Assembly: GCA_002448235.1 (NCBI GenBank)
Contig: DIXF01000011.1
Coordinates: 1 to 64,000, forward strand
Length of the DNA stretch: 64,000 bases
Source of the DNA: Syntrophaceae bacterium UBA6087
GTDB taxonomy: Bacteria > Desulfobacterota > Desulfomonilia > UBA1062
Direction of reading: 5' to 3'
Made by a program: the position numbers and the translations under genes. Numbering within the stretch: the first letter of the stretch is position 1; the number at the start of each line of letters is the position of its first letter. Positions 1-8,501 of this stretch are shown here, piece after piece. The notes under the pieces are model-generated. The model saw nothing but the letters and a program-made list of their open reading frames with translations, did no database searches and was not told the origin of the DNA.

Positions 1-170
1 GCTCGGGGCTTTTTCAACAGCGTCTTCGAATATCATAACTTATGTGAGTTCGGATAAATCGCAGATATCTCAGCTTTTGCAGGAGAATGCTTATAGATAT
101 CTTAGTATTAAGTGATCAATAATCATTTGAGATGAGATTAGGATATTCATTCAAAGCATAAATCTGTTTC
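1..170. other. Gene-free left edge
   Basis: No supported coding region is visible before the end of the kdpD-like gene. The stretch is AT-rich and contains AGATATCT-type palindromes, but no clear terminator hairpin with a T-run. No remnant of a histidine-kinase domain that could belong to the upstream KdpD-like protein is visible. Confidence 0.4.
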
Positions 171-1874
171 TTATCCATTTAACTCTCCGGATTCTCTGCT
201 GAGTTCCCAATCCTGGATATCTCTAAATGCATCTTCAGGCCTCGAAACTGACATCATTTTCTCCATAAGCTGTCTATCCTGGGCAGCTCTGCTTGCAAGT
301 CCCAGTATTTCGACCTGTATGTCCGGGTTTTCCAGTGGTGACAGGATAAGGAAAACGCACTCTATGGGTTTTTCGGTAGAGACATCGAACACGCCTCCAT
401 GGGTGAGACCGAGGGCTACATGCGCTGCGCGAAGGCCTGGAATTCTTGCATGAGGGTAGGCTACTCCTTCATTCAGGAAAGTGGACCCCTGGCGTTCTCT
501 TTCCTGCAGGGACTCAAGACACTTGAGATTACGACCGATGCTGCCTGAACGCTCTGCAGCTTCTGTCAGGGCGCAGAGCAGGTCATCTTTTGTTACAGGT
601 TTTTCCCAGATAAGAATACTCTCCGGGGACATGAACCGGCTCAGTGTTGCATATTCGGTTCCGGAATCAGGCAGCGAAGCGTCGCTGGGAGCCTCCTTGA
701 TGAATCTTTCCTCACGAGGAACAGGCGGTGCCTGATCTGCCTTCTTTGTATCCAGCATAACGACCGTCACGCCCCTTGCCTCCTGGACAAGCCGCTCTGC
801 AACACTGCTTTTCCCGAATACCCGTTTCCATAAAGGGGTCTTTTCCGGACTTCCAATAATGATATGGCCGACCCGGTATTCTTTTGCAAATTGGAGAATG
901 GTCTTCACAATGTCCTCACCTTTGAATGTGAAGACGATGGCACCGAGCATCTTCGCAAGGGTGAGCGTTTCCGACACCATGCGCTGGGTCTGGGCATCGA
1001 TGACCACCGGTTCTTCCGAAGGGGTCTGGACATACACGGCGTACCAGTTCCTGTTGAGCCTGCCGGCCAGACGTGATCCGTAGCGCAGGAGTTTTTCACT
1101 ATTCGGCCCCTTTGAGCTGAGGCAAACCATGACCTGGTCAGGTGTAGCAGCCAGTTCCTTTTCGGGTTCTTCCCGGGACCGCAAGTCTATCTGAGAGGCA
1201 AGCTCGCGCAGGGTAAGCTCCCTGAGTTGCTCCAGATTCGTCTTCTTGAAGAAATTCGCCATAGCCCTCTCGATCCTTTCCAGAGGGTACACCTTGCCTT
1301 CCTTCAATCGGACATTCAAATCTTCGGTAGTTATATCGACGTTTACGATCTCATCCGCTTCGACAAGGACGGAGTCCGGGAGCCTCTCATGCACCTTGAT
1401 GCCCGAGGTGTGCTCGACGATATCATAGAGGCTTTCAAGGTGCTGGACGTTCATAGTGGTTATCACATGAATTCCCTGAGCCAGGATATCCTGGACATCC
1501 TGATATCGTTTGGGATGCCTGTTGCCGGGGACATTCGTGTGGGCGAGCTCATCGATGAGAACGATCTGCGGCCTGCGCTTCAGGATGGCATCGACATCCG
1601 TTTCCTCAAGGGTGATACCCCGGTATTCAATGCGCCTCCTGGGGATTACTTCAAGGCCTTCCAGGAGTTTTGCCGTCTCGGGACGGCCATGGGTTTCCAC
1701 CAGGCCGACTACTACGTCGATCCCCTCGTTTCTAAGCCTGTGTCCTTCCAGAAGCATCGAAAAGGTTTTTCCCACCCCGGCGGCATACCCGAGGTATATC
1801 TTCAGCCGCCCCCGCTGTGATCTGCGGATCATTCTCAAGAAAGAATCTGCCCTGTCTAAAGCCATTGTATTCAT
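171..1874 (-). CDS. kdpD: KdpD N-terminal sensor fused to Usp and PTS EIIA domains, no kinase domain
   Basis: This 567-residue protein starts with the cytoplasmic KdpD sensor domain (about 1-215), with a Walker A motif GYAAGVGKT at 29-37 and a Walker-B-like IVLIDEL at 104-110. A universal-stress-protein-like domain follows (about 245-376). The C-terminal part (about 415-560) resembles a PTS fructose-type EIIA domain; His475 in GVAYPHAR is the expected phospho-acceptor. The four membrane helices, HisKA and ATPase domains of E. coli KdpD are absent, so it cannot be a kinase alone. It is the last gene of the kdp operon; its start overlaps the kdpC stop by 4 bp, which supports this start. I infer a regulatory role linking K+ uptake to PTS phosphorylation or nucleotide sensing. 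Confidence 0.88.
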   Translation of the reverse strand: MNTMALDRADSFLRMIRRSQRGRLKIYLGYAAGVGKTFSMLLEGHRLRNEGIDVVVGLVETHGRPETAKLLEGLEVIPRRRIEYRGITLEETDVDAILKRRPQIVLIDELAHTNVPGNRHPKRYQDVQDILAQGIHVITTMNVQHLESLYDIVEHTSGIKVHERLPDSVLVEADEIVNVDITTEDLNVRLKEGKVYPLERIERAMANFFKKTNLEQLRELTLRELASQIDLRSREEPEKELAATPDQVMVCLSSKGPNSEKLLRYGSRLAGRLNRNWYAVYVQTPSEEPVVIDAQTQRMVSETLTLAKMLGAIVFTFKGEDIVKTILQFAKEYRVGHIIIGSPEKTPLWKRVFGKSSVAERLVQEARGVTVVMLDTKKADQAPPVPREERFIKEAPSDASLPDSGTEYATLSRFMSPESILIWEKPVTKDDLLCALTEAAERSGSIGRNLKCLESLQERERQGSTFLNEGVAYPHARIPGLRAAHVALGLTHGGVFDVSTEKPIECVFLILSPLENPDIQVEILGLASRAAQDRQLMEKMMSVSRPEDAFRDIQDWELSRESGELNG

Positions 1875-2452
1875 CTGCTCCTGTCCAGATCAAAATTCAA
1901 CATTACGATATTTATACGGGGCTCTCCGAAAACACCGAGGTCACGACCTTTGGTATGTGCGGCGATCGCCATTCGTACGGCCTCTTCACTCCTGCCACGC
2001 GCCTTGGCGACCCGGGGGGCTTGCAGCAGGGCGTTTTCGGGGCTGATGTGCGGATCGAGGCCGCTTGCAGAGGCTGTCACGGCATCTGCCGGAATTTTTA
2101 CATCGGGATTCAGATCGTTCTCCATCCGGTAATGTATGGCTCGCTGCCTGATCGTACCGATGAGCTTTTTGGAAAGTGGACCGAGGTTGCTTCCGCCCGA
2201 GCGTAAAGGGTCGTACCCCGCTCCGGCCGCTGAGGGCCTGGGATGGAAGTACTGCGGCCCACTGAATTCCTGTCCGATGAGGCTGGAGCCCATGACCTTC
2301 CCATTGTTGATGAGGATCGATCCATTGGCATTCTCAGGAAACAGTCCCTGGGCTAAACCGAATACGAGCATGGGATATACTCCACATACGAGAACCGCTA
2401 ACACGAGGGTTGCGACGAGGGCGGTTCGGAACTCACGAATGTATTTTGTCAT
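1871..2452 (-). CDS. kdpC: Potassium-transporting ATPase subunit C
   Basis: KdpC is the single-span subunit that bridges KdpA and KdpB in the high-affinity K+ pump. The protein has one N-terminal membrane segment (about residues 10-32 from this start), then the typical periplasmic KdpC part with GQEFSGPQYFHPRPSAAG and SGGSNLGPLSKKL. I start it at the ATG at 2452, because AAAGGAGAGG lies 5 bp upstream. A GTG six codons earlier overlaps the kdpB stop and has no ribosome site. Length (193 residues) is normal. It sits between kdpB and the KdpD-like gene in one operon. Confidence 0.95.
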   Translation of the reverse strand: MTKYIREFRTALVATLVLAVLVCGVYPMLVFGLAQGLFPENANGSILINNGKVMGSSLIGQEFSGPQYFHPRPSAAGAGYDPLRSGGSNLGPLSKKLIGTIRQRAIHYRMENDLNPDVKIPADAVTASASGLDPHISPENALLQAPRVAKARGRSEEAVRMAIAAHTKGRDLGVFGEPRINIVMLNFDLDRSR

Positions 2453-2466
2453 CGTATCCTCTCCTT

Positions 2467-4491
2467 TCACGCCAGGCGAAGCGCATGTACGATCATGTCT
2501 ATGAGCTTAATACCCGGGAAGGGCGCGACCAGTCCCCCGAAACCGTAAATCAGGAGATTGCGCCGCAGCATGCTTTCGGCGCTGAGCGGCCTGAACCTCA
2601 CTCCCTTTAAGGCAAGCGGTATCAATGCCACAATGATGAGGGCGTTGAAGATGACCGCACTTAAGATGGCGCTCTGGGGCGAGTGGAGCTGCATGATATT
2701 GAGCGGAGCGGCAACAGGGAAGAGGTTGATCAGCATGGCGGGGATGATGGCGAAGTACTTGGCAACATCGTTGGCAACGCTGAAGGTTGTGAGCGAGCCT
2801 CGTGTGATGAGCATCTGCTTTCCGATCTCCACGACCTCGATGAGCTTGGTCGGGTTGGAGTCGAGATCCACCATGTTCCCGGCCTCTTTCGCAGCCTGGG
2901 TCCCGGTGTTCATTGCAACCCCCACATCGGCCTGCGCCAGTGCAGGGGCATCGTTCGTGCCGTCTCCGGTCATGGCCACGAGATGGCCTGCTGCCTGCTC
3001 TCTTCTGATAAGCCTCAGCTTGTCTTCCGGCCTGGCCTCTGCAATGAAGTCATCCACACCGGCCTCTTTTGCAATGGCCGCAGCGGTCCTGGGGTTGTCG
3101 CCGGTTATCATGACTGTCTTGATGCCCATGGCCCTGAAGCGCTCGAACCGGTCTTTCAGCCCGCCTTTAACGATGTCTTTCAGATGGATGGTACCGAGCA
3201 CGTGATCATTTTCCGCTACGACAAGGGGCGTACCGCCCGAGTGAGCGATTGCTTCGACGGCCTCTCTCACCTCATCGGGAAGCCTTTTGTCCGTGAAGAT
3301 CTCCATGACGTCGGCAGATCCCTTGCGGACCCTTTTCCCGCCGATATCCACGCCGCTCATCCGCGTCTCGGCCGTGAAGGTGATAAAAGATGCATGAGGC
3401 ATCTCCGCGATCGATCTGCCGCGGAGGCCATACTGCTTGGCCAGCACGACGACGCTCCGTCCTTCCGGGGTTTCATCCGCCAGCGATGCGAGCTGGGCCG
3501 CGCTTGCCAGATCTTCAATTCTGACGCCTTTGGCGGGGATGAGCTCCGTGGCCTGACGATCACCCAGGGTAATGGTCCCGGTTTTGTCGAGCAGCAGCAC
3601 GTCGACGTCCCCGGCTGCTTCCACCGCTCGTCCGCTCATCGCCAGGACATTGCTCTGTACCATGCGGTCTATCCCGGCAATGCCGATGGCGTTCAGAAGG
3701 CCCCCGATGGTTGTGGGGATGAGGCAGACGAGAAGGGCCGTCAACGTGGTGATCGATATCGAAAACCCTGAATAAAGGCCGAAAAATTTGAGAGTGATGA
3801 CCACAACGAGGAAGATGATCGTCAGCGCCGAGAGCAGTATGGTCAGCGCAGTCTCATTGGGGGTCTTTTGCCTTTTTGCCCCCTCCACGAGCGAGATCAT
3901 ATGATCGAGGAAGCTTTCTCCGGGATTTGCCGTTACCCTGATCTTGATCCAATCAGAGATAACGCGCGTGCCGCCCACGATCGAGCTTCGATCACCGCCC
4001 GCCTCCCTTAAGACCGGGGCGGACTCTCCGGTAATGGCCGACTCGTCCACCATGGCTACCCCTTCGATGATCTCTCCGTCAGCCGGTATAGTCTCTCCAG
4101 CAGATACGAGCATGAGGTCGCCCTGCCTCAATGCATCGGAGAAGACCTTCTCCATTGAACCGTCTACTTTGATGCGATTGGCATAGGTCTGCTTGCGGGT
4201 TTTGCGCAGATTGTCGGCTTGAGCCTTGCCTCTGCCTTCCGCCATGGCCTCTGCAAAATTGGCAAAGAGCACGGTAAACCAGAGCCATAACGATATCTGG
4301 AGGTTGAACAGGATATGCTCGCTCCCAAACCCGATAATCAGCTCCAGGGTCGTGATCCCGGCTCCGACCTCGGTTACGAAGATGACCGGGTTTCTCATGA
4401 GATGCAATGGGTTGAGTTTCCTCAACGAATCGGCACATGCCTGGAAAAGGATTTTTTTATCAAAGAGTGATTTGCTTTGTAAGATGGCCAT
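2467..4491 (-). CDS. kdpB: Potassium-transporting ATPase subunit B (P-type ATPase)
   Basis: KdpB is the ATP-hydrolysing subunit of the KdpFABC pump. The 674-residue protein has the actuator TGES motif at 154-157; the serine is the one known in E. coli to be phosphorylated for inhibition at high K+. The phosphorylation motif DKTGT is at 302-306 with Asp302 as acceptor, and the hinge motif GDGTNDAPAL is further on. Several hydrophobic spans flank these domains. Length and motif order match normal KdpB, with no sign of damage. It lies 10 bp after kdpA, with a GAAGGA ribosome site. Confidence 0.98.
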   Translation of the reverse strand: MAILQSKSLFDKKILFQACADSLRKLNPLHLMRNPVIFVTEVGAGITTLELIIGFGSEHILFNLQISLWLWFTVLFANFAEAMAEGRGKAQADNLRKTRKQTYANRIKVDGSMEKVFSDALRQGDLMLVSAGETIPADGEIIEGVAMVDESAITGESAPVLREAGGDRSSIVGGTRVISDWIKIRVTANPGESFLDHMISLVEGAKRQKTPNETALTILLSALTIIFLVVVITLKFFGLYSGFSISITTLTALLVCLIPTTIGGLLNAIGIAGIDRMVQSNVLAMSGRAVEAAGDVDVLLLDKTGTITLGDRQATELIPAKGVRIEDLASAAQLASLADETPEGRSVVVLAKQYGLRGRSIAEMPHASFITFTAETRMSGVDIGGKRVRKGSADVMEIFTDKRLPDEVREAVEAIAHSGGTPLVVAENDHVLGTIHLKDIVKGGLKDRFERFRAMGIKTVMITGDNPRTAAAIAKEAGVDDFIAEARPEDKLRLIRREQAAGHLVAMTGDGTNDAPALAQADVGVAMNTGTQAAKEAGNMVDLDSNPTKLIEVVEIGKQMLITRGSLTTFSVANDVAKYFAIIPAMLINLFPVAAPLNIMQLHSPQSAILSAVIFNALIIVALIPLALKGVRFRPLSAESMLRRNLLIYGFGGLVAPFPGIKLIDMIVHALRLA

Positions 4492-4501
4492 GGCTGTTCC
4501 T

Positions 4502-6289
4502 TCAGAAGAGAGATCCTGACTTCAGCATGAGCATGTGCTCGACGATGGGGCCGAGAGAGAGAACCGGGAAAAAGGTAAGTGCACCTACGATGAGGATGAC
4601 GCCTGCTAAAAGCGAGGCAAACATGAGTCCGGAAACCGGGAAGCTCACGCCTCCCCCGGCAGCCCTTTTCTTCTGCACCATGTTACCGGCCAAGGCAAGC
4701 ACGGGAACGATCATGAAAAACCTGCCCAGGAGCATCGCACACGCAAGAAGCGTGTTGTACCAGGGGGTATCGGCATTGAGGCCGGCAAAGGCGCTGCCGT
4801 TGTTGCCCGCTCCTGAGGAAAAGGCATAGAGCATTTCGGACATACCGTGAGGACCTGAGTTGTTCAGGGAGATTGTGCCCCAGGTGCTTACGGCGGCCCA
4901 TGCCGTGAGCCCGAGGATGGTGAGTACCGGCACCATAAGAAAGAGGACGCTTACCTTCACGTCATACGCCTCGATCTTCTTTCCCAGGTACTCAGGGGTG
5001 CGCCCTATCATGAGACCGGCAATGAATACCGTGATCACGACAAAGACGAGCATGCCGTACAACCCTGCGCCTACACCGCCGAATATGACCTCGCCGAGCT
5101 GGATGTTCATAAGCGGGATCATCCCTCCCAGAGGTGTAAAGGAATCATGCATGGAATTGACCGCCCCGCAGGAGGCGACCGTGGTCACGACTGCATACAG
5201 AGCGGAATTGAAGACCCCGAAACGGACTTCCTTGCCTTCCATGTTGCCGAGAGCTGGATCGATCCCGATCTCATGGAGCCTGGGGTTGCCTGCGCTTTCA
5301 GCCCACCAGCAGATGAGAAAGGCTGCGAGGAAGAGCACAAACATGGTGCTCAATACTGTCCATCCGTGGCCCTGGTCTTTAACCATTCTGCCGAGATGAT
5401 ACGTGAGGCCTGCAGGGATGAGAAAGATGGAGAGTATCTGGATGAAGTTCGAAAGCGGAGTCGGATTTTCAAAAGGGTGTGAAGAATTGGCATTGAGGAA
5501 ACCACCTCCGTTGGTCCCCAGGATCTTGATCGCTTCCTGCGAGGCAACCGGGCCTTGAGGGATGGATACCTCTTCTACTTTTCTTTCCATTATTCCTTCA
5601 CCGGGTACATCCCTCTTCACTGTCTCGATCGCGGCCGGCTCCACAAGGCGCGCCGTGACATAAGGGTTAAAATTCTGAATCACTCCCTGAGAGGTGAGGA
5701 ACACGGCATAAACCAGGCAGAAAGGGATGAGGAGGTAGAGATGTATACGTACGATATCCACCCAGAAATTACCTATGGTTTTCGCCGTATGCCGGGCAAT
5801 GCCCCTCACTAAAGCTCCCACAACAGCGATACCGACGGCTGATGAGGCAAAGTTGTGGAAGGAAAGCCCTACCATCTGGGATAGATACGACATGGTGGAC
5901 TCACCGCCATAGCTCTGCCAGTTGGTGTTGGTAGTGAAGCTCACGGCCGTGTTGAAGGCAAGGTGCTCGCTCAATGGGCCAAGCCCTTGAGGATTAAGCG
6001 GAAAGAGATGCTGCAGGCGTAAGATTCCATAGGTCATCACGAAACCGATCAGGCTGAAAATAAGGAGCGACATAGTATATCCCTGCCAGGCCTGCTCAGA
6101 TTCGGGATTTACGCCGAAGATCCTATAGAGAAGCTTCTCAACAGGGCGTAAAACCGGATCGAGAAAGGTTTTTCCTTTCGGGTCCAATACTCTCGTGAGA
6201 TAGACCCCCATCGGCTTGGTCAGCACCAGCAGGATTCCCGTAAACAGGACCAACTGGATCCACCCGAAGGGAGAGTGAAATATGCTCAT
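4502..6289 (-). CDS. kdpA: Potassium-transporting ATPase subunit A (K+ channel-like)
   Basis: KdpA is the channel-like subunit that selects and passes K+ across the inner membrane. The 595-residue, very hydrophobic protein shows all four conserved selectivity-loop regions: TNTNWQSYGGE, GTNGGGFLNANSSHPFENP, CGAVNSMHDSFTPLGG and GNNGSAFAGL. Length is normal. The ATG is preceded by an AGGGGG ribosome site. It follows kdpF by 16 bp and is followed by kdpB, the usual FABC order. Confidence 0.98.
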   Translation of the reverse strand: MSIFHSPFGWIQLVLFTGILLVLTKPMGVYLTRVLDPKGKTFLDPVLRPVEKLLYRIFGVNPESEQAWQGYTMSLLIFSLIGFVMTYGILRLQHLFPLNPQGLGPLSEHLAFNTAVSFTTNTNWQSYGGESTMSYLSQMVGLSFHNFASSAVGIAVVGALVRGIARHTAKTIGNFWVDIVRIHLYLLIPFCLVYAVFLTSQGVIQNFNPYVTARLVEPAAIETVKRDVPGEGIMERKVEEVSIPQGPVASQEAIKILGTNGGGFLNANSSHPFENPTPLSNFIQILSIFLIPAGLTYHLGRMVKDQGHGWTVLSTMFVLFLAAFLICWWAESAGNPRLHEIGIDPALGNMEGKEVRFGVFNSALYAVVTTVASCGAVNSMHDSFTPLGGMIPLMNIQLGEVIFGGVGAGLYGMLVFVVITVFIAGLMIGRTPEYLGKKIEAYDVKVSVLFLMVPVLTILGLTAWAAVSTWGTISLNNSGPHGMSEMLYAFSSGAGNNGSAFAGLNADTPWYNTLLACAMLLGRFFMIVPVLALAGNMVQKKRAAGGGVSFPVSGLMFASLLAGVILIVGALTFFPVLSLGPIVEHMLMLKSGSLF

Positions 6290-6305
6290 GGTTCATACCC
6301 CCTTT

Positions 6306-6389
6306 TTAGAATTTTTCCGGGTGCAGAACCGTGAAGAACAGATATACGATAAGCAGGAGGCCGATGACGAGGATGATGATGTCAGCCAT
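6306..6389 (-). CDS. kdpF: KdpF small subunit of the K+ pump
   Basis: A 27-residue reading frame begins MADIIILVIGLLL and ends VLHPEKF. It is one hydrophobic helix followed by the short polar HPEKF tail, matching the KdpF pattern of a single span ending in a proline-glutamate/lysine-phenylalanine tail. KdpF stabilises the KdpFABC complex in the membrane. GGGAGG lies about 10 bp upstream, inside the end of the preceding small gene. It sits directly before kdpA, as expected. Confidence 0.85.
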   Translation of the reverse strand: MADIIILVIGLLLIVYLFFTVLHPEKF

Positions 6390-6392
6390 ATC

Positions 6393-6476
6393 CTAAAGCC
6401 TCCCGCACAGCCGTGCATAGAGAATGCATATCCAGAAAAATGCTATTGCGGCCAGGATGTAGACAAGATCAATCAT
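6393..6476 (-). CDS. 27-residue membrane peptide upstream of kdpF
   Basis: A 27-codon frame encodes a peptide beginning MIDLVYILAAIAFFW and ending YARLCGRL: one hydrophobic helix and a short basic tail with a cysteine. AAAGGAG lies just upstream of its ATG. It begins 2 bp after the kinase stop codon and ends 3 bp before kdpF, so it is embedded in the operon. I recall short peptides ending in similar C-x-R-L tails annotated as hypothetical before kdpF in other genomes, but cannot verify this here. A role as an extra small Kdp subunit or assembly factor is inference. Confidence 0.65.
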   Translation of the reverse strand: MIDLVYILAAIAFFWICILYARLCGRL

Positions 6477-6478
6477 AG

Positions 6479-8317
6479 CTATTCTCCTTTAGTATCAATG
6501 CCGTCTGTTCTCGGTAGGGAAAAGAAAAAGGTGCTCCCTTTCCCCTCGCTGCTTTCCGCCCTGACAGTCCCGCCATGGGCTTCAACGATTTCTTTGACTA
6601 TGGCAAGCCCCAGACCTGTACCTGTCCGGGTCTCCTGCCCTGGCACCCGGAAGAACCTATCGAAGATCTTCGGGAGATAAGATGCCGGTATACCGGTGCC
6701 CGTATCTGCTACTATAAACCATACGAGGTTCTGCAACGTCTCGGCAGCAATCGATATACGTCCGCCGGAAGGGGTATATTTGAGGGCATTGGAGAGCAGA
6801 TTGTCGAAGACCTGCTCTATTTGTGCCTTGTCCACCTTGACATCGGGCAGATCATCCGGAAGATTCGTGCTCAACTCCACTCCACGATCACGCGCAGCAC
6901 TTTTGAAAGACCCGATTGCTTCAAAAACAACCTGGTAAGGCGAGACCGCTTCTGTTTTCCCGGCTGTCTTGCCGGATTCAATTCGATCCATATCCAAGAG
7001 GTTCTCTATAATTCCGTACAAGCGTTCGCTGTCTTCCCGTGCAGTGGCCAGCAGATCGCTCTGCTCAAGGTTCAAAGAACCAACTTTCTCTTCGAGGAGA
7101 ATGTGCAGGGCCATGCGAATAGAGGTGAGGGGTGTCTTCAGCTGGTGTGAAACAGTGGAAATAAAATCCCTTTTCAACTCATTCTGCTCGACCTGTTTGG
7201 TTACATCGCTCAAGATAATGATCGCACCTGTCGCTTGCTTGAAATTATCCAGGACGGGTACGGCCATGGGACGGAAGTAGAGTTCTTCTGCATTATGAAA
7301 GTGCTGTATGATAGAAAGGGCCTCCTTTTGCCCCGGTTTGAACGCACGGGTGTTCACCGCCTGGAAAAGATCTTCCATCCATTTGAAAGGCAGATCCCGG
7401 ATCAGGACTCCCAGTTTGAGTCCAAATATATTCCTGGCTTTTTCCGTGGCCATTTCTACGCGCCCGTCCAGATCCACGATGGCCACTGCCTCCGGCAGGC
7501 TGTCGAAGGTCTGCTGTGCCGAGCGCTGAAGCCTGATCAGCCTGGCTTCGTCGCTGCGGCGAAGTTCCCGTAAGCTTGCCGTCATCTCGTTGAATGCCTC
7601 GGAGAGGTGCCCGATTTCATCCCGTGAGTCGCTCTTCATCACGAGATCAAGGTTGCCATGTCTGATCTCATCTACGGATTTCGTGAGGCGCTTGATGGGC
7701 TTGAGTATCCACTTTCCGATGAGGATTATGTAGGCTACAGACACGGCAGCTCCAAGGAGCAAAAGGATATACATCTCCTGACGGGCTTGAGCCGCTTTTG
7801 CCTTTGCCTTCAGGCTGGCTTGCTCCATGTTTTGCTGGTTCATGGAAAGGATTATGTCTGAGGTATTATTGATCTCGTGGAAGAGCGGGATGAGAGCTTC
7901 GAAATAAATCTTACGCAGCGTTGCTCCTGATAGGGTTTCATCCTCCATTACACGGATCTTGGATTTATACTGCGAGAAAAGATTCTGGAGCCTGGAAGAC
8001 AGATCACCTTCGCCGCTGATTGTGATATTGTTCAATTGAATATTCATTTCTGATTCAAAAGGAGAAATATTCGTTTGAATGGCATGTATTCCATCCTTTC
8101 TATCCCCCAATAGAACGAGGAGTGCGCCGTCATTCATTTTCCCAAGGGATACCTTCATCTCCTGGCAAGCAATCACACTCCGGTAGTTCTCTCTCAAGAT
8201 AGACTGAATAGCGCCTCCCAGGTCATTTACCCTGATGATGCTCCTGATTCCCAGCAGGGTAATGATCAGGAGAAGTCCCCCGAACCCGAGCAGCATTTTT
8301 TGTCGTAACCCTACCAT
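6479..8317 (-). CDS. Membrane sensor histidine kinase (HAMP-PAS-HisKA), probable kdp regulator
   Basis: The 612-residue protein has membrane segments at about 8-25 and 182-201 enclosing a mostly helical periplasmic sensor. A HAMP domain (200-252), a PAS domain (268-375), a HisKA domain with His391 in VSHQLKTPL, and an ATPase domain with N box FDNLLSNALKYTP and glycine boxes DTGTGIP and GTGLGLAIV follow. The layout is like KinB of the KinB/AlgB system rather than KdpD. It is the first gene downstream of a sigma-54-type promoter and stops 2 bp before the small membrane-peptide gene, so it is probably co-transcribed with kdpFABC. The ATG has AAGGTGG upstream. Its partner is probably the NtrC-type regulator encoded just upstream. 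Confidence 0.93.
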   Translation of the reverse strand: MVGLRQKMLLGFGGLLLIITLLGIRSIIRVNDLGGAIQSILRENYRSVIACQEMKVSLGKMNDGALLVLLGDRKDGIHAIQTNISPFESEMNIQLNNITISGEGDLSSRLQNLFSQYKSKIRVMEDETLSGATLRKIYFEALIPLFHEINNTSDIILSMNQQNMEQASLKAKAKAAQARQEMYILLLLGAAVSVAYIILIGKWILKPIKRLTKSVDEIRHGNLDLVMKSDSRDEIGHLSEAFNEMTASLRELRRSDEARLIRLQRSAQQTFDSLPEAVAIVDLDGRVEMATEKARNIFGLKLGVLIRDLPFKWMEDLFQAVNTRAFKPGQKEALSIIQHFHNAEELYFRPMAVPVLDNFKQATGAIIILSDVTKQVEQNELKRDFISTVSHQLKTPLTSIRMALHILLEEKVGSLNLEQSDLLATAREDSERLYGIIENLLDMDRIESGKTAGKTEAVSPYQVVFEAIGSFKSAARDRGVELSTNLPDDLPDVKVDKAQIEQVFDNLLSNALKYTPSGGRISIAAETLQNLVWFIVADTGTGIPASYLPKIFDRFFRVPGQETRTGTGLGLAIVKEIVEAHGGTVRAESSEGKGSTFFFSLPRTDGIDTKGE

Positions 8318-8343
8318 TAGTCCACCTTCTCATGGTCTACCCA

Positions 8344-8359
8344 GGCAATCATTGTGCCA
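8344..8359 (-). promoter_or_regulatory. Sigma-54 promoter before the kinase-kdp operon
   Basis: Read on the minus strand the site is TGGCAC-AATGA-TTGCC. This matches the sigma-54 consensus TGGCAC-N5-TTGCW except at the last base, with the required GG-to-GC spacing. It lies 26 bp upstream of the kinase ATG, giving a leader of about 16 nt that still contains the ribosome site. The gene immediately upstream encodes a sigma-54 activator. Confidence 0.8.
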
Positions 8360-8385
8360 TGAGTAATGTTAATTAATATCAATAG

Positions 8386-8403
8386 ATTGATCATATTGAT
8401 CAT
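8386..8403. repeat. Tandem ATTGATCAT repeat, candidate activator site
   Basis: Two back-to-back copies of ATTGATCAT, each containing the palindrome TGATCA, lie about 25-45 bp upstream of the -24 element. This could be part of a binding region for the NtrC-type regulator, although it is close for an enhancer. Confidence 0.4.
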
Positions 8404-8445
8404 ATCTTTGAGTTTGCATTCAGCAAGGTGCCGGGAACGAGAAGC

Positions 8446-8458
8446 TTGCAAATTGCAA
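8446..8458. repeat. TTGCAA-A-TTGCAA repeat, candidate activator site
   Basis: Two copies of the self-complementary hexamer TTGCAA are separated by one A. They lie about 90-100 bp upstream of the sigma-54 promoter, the usual distance range for an enhancer-binding protein. Confidence 0.4.
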
Positions 8459-8501
8459 TGTGGTCTTCAGGGGTGTAAGGTCTGGTTGCGAAGGTTCTAA
8501 G

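Noticed and set aside
171..1874. KdpD-like gene as a pseudogene truncated by frameshift
   Set aside because: The EIIA domain reads through to a natural stop, the start overlaps kdpC properly, and no kinase-domain remnant is seen in the next 170 bp.
8404..8436. Another sigma-54-like string near 8420 (minus: CGGCACCTTGC)
   Set aside because: The GG-to-GC spacing is too short, so only the 8344-8359 site fits the sigma-54 rules.
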